Shown: positions 6,815 through 12,853 of the stretch, piece after piece
Position numbering within the stretch: position 1 is the first letter of the stretch
Layout of the letters: each line of letters begins with the position of its first letter
DNA from: Gaiella sp051003695
Lineage (GTDB): Bacteria; Actinomycetota; Thermoleophilia; Gaiellales; Gaiellaceae
Length of the DNA stretch: 13,983 nt
NCBI GenBank assembly: GCA_051003695.1
Contig: JBPCLB010000264.1
Location: forward strand, 1 to 13,983
Reading direction: 5' to 3'
Translations under genes and position numbers: made by a program
Notes under the pieces: model-generated
Database searches by the model: none
What the model was told of the DNA's origin: nothing
What the model saw: only the letters and a program-made list of their open reading frames with translations

Positions 6815-7788
6815 CGGTTGCGAGCGGCGAGACGCTCGCGCTCGTCGGGCCCTCCGGCGCCGGCAAGACGACCGTCCTCCGCGTCGTCGCCGGGCTGCTT
6901 CGTCCGCAAACGGGATTTGTCGCGATCGACGAGACGGTGCTGCTCGACACCGAGCGTGGCATCGACAAGTTGCCCGAGCACCGGCGGGTCGGATACCTGT
7001 TTCAAGAGTACGCGCTCTTTCCCCATCTCGACGTGCTCGGCAACGTGCGCTTCGGCGCCCGCAACGGAGCGGGCGTGGCCGCCCTGCTCGAGCGCTTTCG
7101 GATCGACCACCTCGCGCGGGCGAACGTGCGCGAGCTTTCGGGAGGCGAGCGCCAGCGTGTCGCGCTCGCGCGCGCCCTGGCGCGCGAGCCGGCGATTCTG
7201 CTGCTGGACGAGCCCCTGTCTGCGCTCGACACCCACACGAGAGCCGGGATCCGCGCGGAGTTGCGCGAGCTGCTGGACGCGCTAGCTCTGCCAACAGTCC
7301 TCGTAACGCACGACTTCGAGGACGCTGCGACCCTCGCGAGCCGTGTCGGCGTGATCAGTCGAGGTGCCATCCTCCAATCCGGAACGCCTGCGGAGCTCGT
7401 GGCTGCTCCAACCGATCCGTTCGTGGCCACCTTCACCGGTGCGATGCTGCTCACCGGTCAGGCGGTCGGGGGCCGGGACGCACTGACGCAGATCGTGCTG
7501 GACGGAGGGCAGACCGTCTGGAGCACGGATCCGGCGACCGGCCCCGTGAACGTCGCCGTCTACCCGTGGGACGTCGCTATCGGTCTGGGCGCGGAGGCCG
7601 ACTCACGTCTGAACCACGTCACGGCTCCCGTCTCCTCGATCGCGCGGATGGGAAACCGGGCTCGCGTGGGAATCGGGCCGTTCGTCGCGGAGATCACGGT
7701 CTCATCGGCCGAGCGGTTGGGTCTGCACCCAGGTCTCGTGGTCACGGCCTCGTTCAAGGCAACAGCCGTGAGAGTGTTTCCTCGGTGA
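6754..7788 (+). CDS. modC: Molybdate ABC transporter ATP-binding protein
   Basis: A 344-residue ATPase that powers molybdate import. Walker A is GPSGAGKTT (32-40), the Q-loop Gln84 lies in FQEYALFPH, the signature is LSGGERQ (128-134), Walker B ends with Asp152-Glu153, the D-loop is SALD, and the H-loop is His186. After about residue 235 a C-terminal region rich in beta-strand (for example VTAPVSSIARMGNRARVGIG) fits the TOBE/Mop-type domain of ModC, which binds oxyanions and regulates uptake. The ATG at 6754 lies inside the end of modB (61-bp overlap), indicating tight translational coupling. No ModE-type regulator gene follows. Confidence 0.93.
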   Translation: MALRVRFTHPLRSFDAAAELTVASGETLALVGPSGAGKTTVLRVVAGLLRPQTGFVAIDETVLLDTERGIDKLPEHRRVGYLFQEYALFPHLDVLGNVRFGARNGAGVAALLERFRIDHLARANVRELSGGERQRVALARALAREPAILLLDEPLSALDTHTRAGIRAELRELLDALALPTVLVTHDFEDAATLASRVGVISRGAILQSGTPAELVAAPTDPFVATFTGAMLLTGQAVGGRDALTQIVLDGGQTVWSTDPATGPVNVAVYPWDVAIGLGAEADSRLNHVTAPVSSIARMGNRARVGIGPFVAEITVSSAERLGLHPGLVVTASFKATAVRVFPR

Positions 7789-7802
7789 GCGCGGTCGACG
7801 CG

Positions 7803-7808
7803 TAGCCT
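7803..7808 (+). promoter_or_regulatory. Candidate -10 element before the small ORF at 7815
   Basis: TAGCCT ends 6 nt before the ATG at 7815, the same arrangement as for the SDR gene. No Shine-Dalgarno site is present. It begins 14 nt after the modC stop, so the small frame could be transcribed separately. Confidence 0.35.
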
Positions 7809-7814
7809 GCTCCG

Positions 7815-8021
7815 ATGGAGCTCGTGCTCGATCCCGACCCTGGCGTCGAACTCACCGGCAGGCTTGCGGTGCTGGCACACGACGAGAGCCTCGTGACTGG
7901 GCGCGCGGAGGCGGCCTACACCGCTCCGTGGCGCCTGGCTGCGCTGTCCGAGGGCGTCGAGCGGTCGCCTGGACCGGTCGCGGTGGTGCCGCGCAGCAGC
8001 CGCGGCGCCACGCGCCCGTAA
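7815..8021 (+). CDS. Small hypothetical protein overlapping the pgsA 3' end
   Basis: A 68-residue frame that I do not recognise. It begins MELVLDPDPGVELTGRLAVLAHDESL and contains AEAAYTAPWRLAALSEGVE, a composition that reads like a real acidic to neutral protein. Third codon positions in the first 47 codons are mostly G or C, as in the known genes. A TAGCCT -10-like hexamer lies 6 nt before the ATG. Against it, the last third runs antisense through the 3' end of pgsA (7916-8021) and becomes Arg/Pro/Ser-rich, which is typical of a shadow frame. It could be a small gene, a truncated remnant of a longer gene, or chance. No signal peptide or membrane helix is visible. Confidence 0.4.
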   Translation: MELVLDPDPGVELTGRLAVLAHDESLVTGRAEAAYTAPWRLAALSEGVERSPGPVAVVPRSSRGATRP

Positions 8022-8515
8022 TCGAGCGCCGAGACCCAGGTCAGAATCGTCGCGACGAGCAGCGTCCACCAGGCGACCTCGTCGTCCCACGCGCCCCCTG
8101 CGGCCAGACCCCCCACCGTGACCGCGACCGCCTGCGCCCAGGTCTTCAGCTTCCCGAGGTCGCGAGCAGCGATCACGACAGTCCGCTCGATCGCCGCGAG
8201 CCGCAAGCCCGAGATCACGATCTCGCGCGCAACGATCGCGGCGACCATCCACGCGGGCGCAACCCCCTCGGCGACCAGCATCACGAGAGCGACCAGCACG
8301 AGCACCTTGTCTGCGATCGGGTCGAGCAATGCGCCGAAGAGCGAGGTCTGGTTGCGGCGGCGGGCGAGCCACCCGTCGACCTGATCGGTTGCCATCGCGA
8401 GGGAGAACACAGCGGTCGCCCAGTAGGCGTGATCCGCGAACTCCCAGGCGAAGAGCGTGGCGACCACCGGCACCGCGAGCACGCGCGAGAGGGTCAGCTG
8501 GTCGGGAAGGGTCAC
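7916..8515 (-). CDS. pgsA: CDP-diacylglycerol--glycerol-3-phosphate 3-phosphatidyltransferase
   Basis: A 199-residue membrane enzyme of the CDP-alcohol phosphatidyltransferase family, which makes phosphatidylglycerophosphate from CDP-diacylglycerol. The family motif is complete: Asp44, Asp47-Gly48, Ala51-Arg52, Gly61, Asp65 and Asp69 within DQVDGWLARRRNQ and SLFGALLDPIADK. The start LPDQLTLSRVLAVPVVATLF is typical of PgsA, and hydrophobic helices follow. GTG at 8515 is preferred over a longer frame starting at 8569 because TATTCT lies 8 nt upstream and the family starts here. Residues after about 175 form a polar Thr/Ser/Arg-rich tail not typical of the family, and this part overlaps the small plus-strand frame. 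Other CDP-alcohol transferases are possible, but the N-terminal segment favours PgsA. Confidence 0.88.
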   Translation of the reverse strand: MTLPDQLTLSRVLAVPVVATLFAWEFADHAYWATAVFSLAMATDQVDGWLARRRNQTSLFGALLDPIADKVLVLVALVMLVAEGVAPAWMVAAIVAREIVISGLRLAAIERTVVIAARDLGKLKTWAQAVAVTVGGLAAGGAWDDEVAWWTLLVATILTWVSALDYGRVAPRLLRGTTATGPGDRSTPSDSAARRHGAV

Positions 8516-8522
8516 CGTCGAG

Positions 8523-8529
8523 GAGAATA
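8523..8529. promoter_or_regulatory. Overlapping divergent -10 elements of pgsA and the carboxylase alpha gene
   Basis: On the minus strand TATTCT (8529-8524) ends 8 nt before the pgsA GTG. On the plus strand GAGAAT (8523-8528) ends 9 nt before the ATG at 8538. The two hexamers share five bases. The pgsA element is the stronger match. An alternative for the plus strand is ribosome binding at GAGGAG (8520-8525), 12 nt before the ATG. Confidence 0.4.
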
Positions 8530-8537
8530 CGCGGGCG

Positions 8538-9236
8538 ATGCCGCTCTCCAGCCAACCTCCGTTCCGCAAGGTGCTCGTCGCGAACCGGGGTGAGATCGCA
8601 GTACGGATCTTCAGAACACTGCGCGAGCTCGGGATCGGCTGTGTCGCCGTGTACTCCGAAGCCGATCGGCGCGCACGTCATGTGAGGGTCTCGGACGAGG
8701 CGTACCTGATCGGGCCCGGGCCTGCGAGCGAGAGCTACTTGCGTGCCGAGGTCGTCGTCGAGACGGCTCTGCGTGCGGGTGCGGAGGCGATCCACCCCGG
8801 CTACGGCTTTCTTGCCGAGAACGCCGCGTTTGCGCGAATCGTGGAGTCCGCCGGATTGACGTGGATCGGCCCACCCCCGGCGGCGATCGAGCTGATGGGC
8901 TCGAAGACCGCCGCCCGGACGGCAATGCGTGCTGCCGGTGTGCCGATCGTTCCGGGCGCCACCGAGCCCGTTGCCACGGCGGAAGAGGTATTGAGCCTCG
9001 GTGCCGAGATCGGCTACCCCGTGATCATCAAGGCAGCTGCGGGTGGCGGTGGCAAGGGAATGGAGCTCGTTCGCGAGCCTGCGGAGGCAGCTCGTGCGTT
9101 CGAGGCCGCGCGGCGCCAGGGGGAGAAGTACTTCTCCGACGGATCGGTCTACGTCGAGCGGTTTCTTGAGGATCCCCGCCACGTCGAGGTGCAGGTGCTC
9201 GCGGATGGACACGGCAACGTGATCCACCTCGGCTAG
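8538..9236 (+). CDS. Acyl-CoA carboxylase alpha subunit, N-terminal fragment before an in-frame TAG
   Basis: The first 232 residues of a biotin carboxylase, the ATP-dependent enzyme that carboxylates biotin. It has the N-terminal pre-ATP-grasp domain (KVLVANRGEIAVRIFRTLREL, ending in HPGYGFLAENAAFA) and the first part of the ATP-grasp fold with its Gly-rich loop (KAAAGGGGKGMELV), then VYVERFLEDPRHVEVQVLADGHGNVIHLG. The frame stops at TAG 9234-9236, exactly where the family has Glu in HLGERDCSIQRR; coding continues in the same frame through 10334. The fragment lacks the catalytic Lys/Arg/Glu residues and the biotin domain, so it cannot be active alone. ATG 8538 is chosen because the family starts just before FRKVLVANRGE and because of the promoter signal. 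It is divergent from pgsA. Confidence 0.85.
   Translation: MPLSSQPPFRKVLVANRGEIAVRIFRTLRELGIGCVAVYSEADRRARHVRVSDEAYLIGPGPASESYLRAEVVVETALRAGAEAIHPGYGFLAENAAFARIVESAGLTWIGPPPAAIELMGSKTAARTAMRAAGVPIVPGATEPVATAEEVLSLGAEIGYPVIIKAAAGGGGKGMELVREPAEAARAFEAARRQGEKYFSDGSVYVERFLEDPRHVEVQVLADGHGNVIHLG
9234..9236 (+). other. In-frame amber codon interrupting the carboxylase alpha gene
   Basis: TAG occupies codon 233 of an otherwise intact frame of 598 codons plus TGA. The codon after it resumes the conserved RDCTIQRRHQK without any gap or frame change. GAG, the usual Glu codon here, differs by one G-to-T change. TAG is also the true stop of at least seven other genes in the window, so reassignment of TAG across the genome is unlikely. 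Confidence 0.9.
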
Positions 9237-10334
9237 CGGGACTGCACGATCCAGCGTCGGCATCAGAAGCTCGTCGAGGAGACGCCCTCCCCCGCAGTCG
9301 ACGCGCAGCTGCGAGAGCGGATCGGGGCGATTGCGGTCGACGCCGCTCGGGCCGCCGGATACCGCTCCGCCGGAACGATCGAGGGGTTGCTGACCGAGGG
9401 CGGCGACTATTTCTTCATGGAGATGAACACCAGGATCCAGGTCGAGCACACCGTCACGGAGCTCGTCACCGGTCTCGATCTCATCCGCGAGCAAGTGCTC
9501 GTCGCGGCGGGCGAGCCGCTGTCCGTCCGGCAGGAAGACGTCAGCTTGCGCGGACATGCGATCGAGTGCCGGATCAACGCCGAGGACGTCGCCAGCGGTT
9601 TCCTCCCTGCACCCGGGCCGATCACGGCATACAGGGAGCCTGCGGGGCCTGGGGTACGCGTCGATTCCGGGATCGAGGTGGGGGACGAGATCAGCGGCTT
9701 GTACGACCCGCTGATCGCGAAGCTCGTCGTGCACGACGTCGATCGCGAGCGGGCGCGCCGACGCATGCTGCGTGCGCTTTCCGAGTTCACGATCGAGGGC
9801 CCTCCAACACTGCTCGGATTTCACCGCGCGTTGCTCGAGCATCCGTGCTTCGTCGCGGGCACGACGTGCCATGGCGTCGTCGAGTCGGAGGAGCTTGCGC
9901 GTCGTGTCGAGGAGTTGTCGCCATCGTTCTCTCAAGAGGCAACAAGTGTACGAAGGGTCTCGGACGGTGCGTTTCCGACGCAGCCACGGCTCGTGGCGGT
10001 GGAGATCGACGGCCGCGCGCACGAGGTGCGCCTCCACACGACCGAGCCCCCGTGGGTAGAGCTCGCCCGCCGCCGGCGAGGTCGCGCCGCCGAGCTCGGA
10101 TCCGCTGGAACGGGGGCGGTCGTCAGCCCGATGCAGGGCACCGTGCTCAAGGTCCCGGTCGCGGAGGGCGACCACGTCGAGCCGGGCCAGGTCGTCGCGG
10201 TCGTCGAAGCGATGAAGATGGAGAACGAGATCGCCGCGCCGCGCGCCGGGACCGTGCGTCAGCTCGGCGTCGGCCCGGGCGATGCCGTCACGAACGGCCA
10301 GCTCCTCTGCGTTGTCGCAGCACCCGACGAATGA
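9237..10334 (+). CDS. Acyl-CoA carboxylase alpha subunit, C-terminal fragment with biotin carrier domain
   Basis: The rest of the alpha subunit, in frame with the upstream part; the combined gene would encode 598 residues, normal for the fused biotin carboxylase/biotin carrier type. It carries RDCTIQRRHQKLVEE, the catalytic MEMNTRIQVEH stretch, the C-terminal carboxylase domain (RGHAIECRINAEDVASGFLPAPG), and a biotinyl domain ending near the frame's end. The biotin site is EAMKMENEI, with Lys560 in full-length numbering. An unusual Gly (GTIEGLL) replaces the Phe usual after the conserved Glu. No start with a ribosome site is near the TAG; the first possible restarts are TTG 9387 and ATG 9417, both inside the ATP-grasp domain. 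Without read-through only the biotinyl part could be useful. It overlaps the next gene by 4 bp. Confidence 0.85.
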   Translation, partial: RDCTIQRRHQKLVEETPSPAVDAQLRERIGAIAVDAARAAGYRSAGTIEGLLTEGGDYFFMEMNTRIQVEHTVTELVTGLDLIREQVLVAAGEPLSVRQEDVSLRGHAIECRINAEDVASGFLPAPGPITAYREPAGPGVRVDSGIEVGDEISGLYDPLIAKLVVHDVDRERARRRMLRALSEFTIEGPPTLLGFHRALLEHPCFVAGTTCHGVVESEELARRVEELSPSFSQEATSVRRVSDGAFPTQPRLVAVEIDGRAHEVRLHTTEPPWVELARRRRGRAAELGSAGTGAVVSPMQGTVLKVPVAEGDHVEPGQVVAVVEAMKMENEIAAPRAGTVRQLGVGPGDAVTNGQLLCVVAAPDE

Positions 10335-11503
10335 CGTTTCTCGGACGCGACGAGCTCTCACAGCTCGTGCTTCGACTCGTGGCCGACGACTTGCTCGCGG
10401 GAGCGACCCTGAGCAAGCCGGTGAAAGGTGACCCGGGGCGCGCCGCGAGGGTGACCGTCGACCCGCTCGACGGGCGCTACCGCTGGCGTCATCATCACCA
10501 GGCTCGTACGGAGGACGAGATTCTGACCCCGGACGAGACTGCGCGCCGGCTCGAGCACCTGCTGGGTGGCGCGTACCGACAGGGTCTGCTTCGCTCACCC
10601 GAAGCCGACTTCCAGGTGTTGAGCGGTGGCAAGGGCACGACCGTCCTGCGACGGCCACCGAGTCGCCTGGAGATCCGCCGCAGCCATGACCGGCAGAAGC
10701 GGCGCGTGCTCGCCGAGGGAACGCCGATTCCGTTTCTCGTCGAGCTCGGCGTCATGACCCGCGACGGACGCGTGCGCTCGTCGCGACAGGACAAGTTCCG
10801 TCAGGTCAACCGCTTCTGCGAGCTCGTCGAAGATGTGCTCCCGGCCTTGCCGCCGGGTCGTCTCCGCGTACTGGACTTCGGTTCCGGCCGCTCGACGCTG
10901 ACATTCGCCCTTCACCATCTACTGACGGTGATCCACGGCCGCGAGGTCGAGCTGGTTGGACTCGATCTCAAGGCAGAGGTGGTCGCCGAGTGCGAGGCGC
11001 TCGCCCGGCGCCTCGGCGCCGAGGGGCTCCGGTTCGCCGTCGGCGACATCGCAACGTGGTCGGGCGAGGGGGCAGAGCTCGTCGTCAGCTTGCACGCCTG
11101 CGATACGGCAACGGACGCCGCGCTCGATCGGGCCGTCCGACTCGACGCCAGCGTGATCCTCGCCGTCCCTTGCTGCCACCACGAGTTGTTGCGCCGGATC
11201 GACGACGCTCCGCTACGCCCGCTGCTCCGTCACGGGATCCTCCAGGAGCGCTTCGCGGCCGAGGCGACCGACGCCATGCGGGCGCAATTGCTCGCTCTCT
11301 GCGGCTACGAGGTTCACGTGGTCGAGTTCGTCCCGCTCGAGCACACCGCGAAGAACGTCCTGCTTCGTGCGACTCGCACGAGCCGGCCGCCGCGGGTTGT
11401 CGCGCAGCTCGCCGGCGAGTATCGCGCACTCGCCGAACGGCTCGGCGCCGAGCCCGCGCTACGACGGATGCTCGGTGATCGACTCGAGGCAACGCTGAGG
11501 TAG
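10331..11503 (+). CDS. Class I SAM-dependent methyltransferase (Methyltransf_32-like)
   Basis: A 390-residue cytoplasmic protein. The C-terminal half is a Rossmann-type methyltransferase of the PF13679 kind: KFRQVNRFCELVEDVLPAL, the SAM loop VLDFGSGRSTLTFAL (around Asp182), the acidic strand end LVGLDL, then VSLHACDTATDAALD, VILAVPCCHHELLR, LLRHGILQERFAAEATDA and EHTAKNVLLRA. This set is highly conserved in bacterial homologues whose substrate is not established; RNA is often guessed. The N-terminal 150 residues are less conserved and rich in Arg and His. The ATG at 10331 overlaps the preceding TGA as ATGA, so translation should be coupled to the carboxylase alpha frame and may suffer from the amber codon upstream. 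It ends 38 bp before the SDR gene. Confidence 0.85.
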   Translation: MTFLGRDELSQLVLRLVADDLLAGATLSKPVKGDPGRAARVTVDPLDGRYRWRHHHQARTEDEILTPDETARRLEHLLGGAYRQGLLRSPEADFQVLSGGKGTTVLRRPPSRLEIRRSHDRQKRRVLAEGTPIPFLVELGVMTRDGRVRSSRQDKFRQVNRFCELVEDVLPALPPGRLRVLDFGSGRSTLTFALHHLLTVIHGREVELVGLDLKAEVVAECEALARRLGAEGLRFAVGDIATWSGEGAELVVSLHACDTATDAALDRAVRLDASVILAVPCCHHELLRRIDDAPLRPLLRHGILQERFAAEATDAMRAQLLALCGYEVHVVEFVPLEHTAKNVLLRATRTSRPPRVVAQLAGEYRALAERLGAEPALRRMLGDRLEATLR

Positions 11504-11529
11504 AGGAGTCGTCGAGGGCGCGTCCCGCC

Positions 11530-11535
11530 TACACT
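11530..11535 (+). promoter_or_regulatory. Candidate -10 element for a leaderless SDR mRNA
   Basis: TACACT ends 6 nt before the ATG at 11542, with no Shine-Dalgarno site between. It lies in the 38-bp gap after the methyltransferase gene, so the SDR gene could be transcribed independently. Confidence 0.5.
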
Positions 11536-11541
11536 CGAGCG

Positions 11542-12237
11542 ATGACGACGAGTGGCGCGCGCGTGCTTCTGATCACCGGCGGCTCGTCCGGGATCGGCGA
11601 GGCCACTGCACGGGCCGCGGTGTCCGCGGGGTGGCGCGTGGCGCTCGGCGCGCGGTCACGCGACAAGCTCGACTCGCTCGAGCACGAGCTGGGACGCGAG
11701 CGCGCCCTCGCCTTCCGCTGCGACGTCACCGAGTGGGACGAGCAACGAGCATTCGTCGACGCGACCATCGATCGGTTCGGGCGGCTCGACGCGGCCTGGG
11801 CAAATGCGGGCTTCGGTGGCGACCGGAGCTTCCTTGCGTCGACACCCGAGCACTGGAAGGCGATGGTGCTGACGAACGTGTACGGCGCAGCGCTCACCGT
11901 TCGCGCCACGCTTCCGTTGCTGAAGGAAGCCCGTGGGCATCTCTTGTTGACCGGATCGGTCGCGGGCCGCCGTCCGATCGTCGGCTCGCTGTACTCCGCG
12001 ACCAAGCACGCCGTCCACGCGATCGGTGAGGCTGCACGGCTGGAGCTGAGTGGCACGGGCGTGCGAGTGACTCTGATCGCGCCGGGAATGGTCGACACAC
12101 CGTTTTTCGCGAAGGTTCCGCTCGACGCCCCGCTCGACCCCGAGGACGTCGCTCGCGCCGTGCTGTACGCCCTCGAGCAGCCACCGCACGTTGATGTCAA
12201 CGAGATCCTCGTCCGCCCCACCGCGCAGGAGCTCTAG
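11542..12237 (+). CDS. SDR-family NAD(P)-dependent oxidoreductase
   Basis: A 231-residue classical short-chain dehydrogenase/reductase. The cofactor motif TGGSSGIG is at residues 12-19, NAG at 88-90, the structural Asn at 112, and the catalytic set Ser139, Tyr151 and Lys155 (YSATK). Arg38 at the end of the second strand (GARSRDKL) suggests NADP(H). APGMVDTPFF after the active site is typical of the family. The substrate cannot be told from sequence; the form resembles broad-specificity 3-hydroxy acid or serine dehydrogenases of the YdfG kind. The length is near the lower end for the family and complete. It is convergent with the lipoprotein gene, 19 bp apart. Confidence 0.92.
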   Translation: MTTSGARVLLITGGSSGIGEATARAAVSAGWRVALGARSRDKLDSLEHELGRERALAFRCDVTEWDEQRAFVDATIDRFGRLDAAWANAGFGGDRSFLASTPEHWKAMVLTNVYGAALTVRATLPLLKEARGHLLLTGSVAGRRPIVGSLYSATKHAVHAIGEAARLELSGTGVRVTLIAPGMVDTPFFAKVPLDAPLDPEDVARAVLYALEQPPHVDVNEILVRPTAQEL

Positions 12238-12239
12238 TG

Positions 12240-12252
12240 GTCGCTCCGCGAC
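12240..12252. terminator. Short hairpin in the convergent gap
   Basis: GTCGC and GCGAC form a 5-bp stem around TCC inside the 19-bp gap between two converging stop codons. No T-run is present on either side. It could be a weak bidirectional terminator, but a stem this short may also be chance in GC-rich DNA. Confidence 0.25.
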
Positions 12253-12256
12253 ATCG

Positions 12257-12820
12257 CTAGCGCAGACGATACGAGTGGTCGGTGATCCAGACGACCTGAC
12301 TCTGTAGCCCTTCCGGTGGCTCTCCAACCGCTGTGAGGATTCCGAACACGAGCCGGACGTGGCGACCCGACGCCAGCGACCCGGGCGCCGACACCGTTCC
12401 CCGCCAGCTTTCGCCCGGAGCCAGCGTGAGCGGCAGCGCGGGCACGAACGTGCGGCCGGCGCGAATCCCCGGAAGCTCGCCGTCGGCGTTCCGGCGCTCG
12501 ACCTCGCCGAGTACTCCCGTCTCGAAGAGCATCACGCCGAACGCCTGCCCGACGGAAAGGGAGTCGCTGCCGAGCTCCCAGCCGATCCCGGTCTCGTTCT
12601 CGATCGCGACGGCCGCCTCCCAGCCGCGGCCGGTGACGGAGAACGCGGTGGCGGTGAAGACGAGCGCAGGACCCGCCTCGGGAAACCGCTCGACCCAGTC
12701 GAGTTTGACGTCTTGCTGCTGGGCGGCGACCGGAGACGGCCCGTTCGGGGCCTGTGAGCCACAACCGGCCGCAATCAGGGCGAGCACGGCGAGCGCCAGG
12801 ACGCCGCGCGTCGGCGTCAT
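12257..12820 (-). CDS. Small secreted lipoprotein of unknown function
   Basis: A 187-residue protein with a short n-region, a hydrophobic stretch (VLALAVLALIAAG) and a Cys at about residue 20 in AAGCGS, a usable lipobox, so it is probably anchored to the outer face of the membrane. The mature part is all beta in look: VFTATAFSVTGRGWEAAVAIENETGIGWELG, then LPLTLAPGESWRGTVSAPGSLASGRHVRLVFGIL, similar in style to immunoglobulin-like domains. I do not recognise a family. The ATG at 12820 gives the better signal peptide; an ATG at 12835 adds five residues. It diverges from sucC with 33 bp between starts, so the control elements of the two genes must be interleaved. Confidence 0.75.
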   Translation of the reverse strand: MTPTRGVLALAVLALIAAGCGSQAPNGPSPVAAQQQDVKLDWVERFPEAGPALVFTATAFSVTGRGWEAAVAIENETGIGWELGSDSLSVGQAFGVMLFETGVLGEVERRNADGELPGIRAGRTFVPALPLTLAPGESWRGTVSAPGSLASGRHVRLVFGILTAVGEPPEGLQSQVVWITDHSYRLR

Positions 12821-12839
12821 GGTCGCGGCGGGCATTCGC

Positions 12840-12845
12840 TAGGCT
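12840..12845 (+). promoter_or_regulatory. Candidate -10 element for a leaderless sucC mRNA
   Basis: TAGGCT ends 8 nt before the ATG at 12854, the same hexamer and spacing as before the carboxylase beta gene. No Shine-Dalgarno site is visible. The element lies in the 33-bp gap between the divergent lipoprotein and sucC start codons. Confidence 0.5.
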
Positions 12846-12853
12846 CGCCGCCC

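Noticed and set aside
8538..10334. TAG reassigned to an amino acid across the genome
   Set aside because: The carboxylase beta, aminopeptidase, ferritin-like, modA, methyltransferase, SDR and lipoprotein genes all end with TAG exactly where their families end, so TAG is a working stop.
7560..10658. Open frame of over 1000 codons on the minus strand
   Set aside because: It runs antisense through modC, the small ORF, the alpha carboxylase and the methyltransferase gene. Its translation is Arg/Asp/Gly-rich with no family signature, the usual shadow of GC-rich coding DNA.
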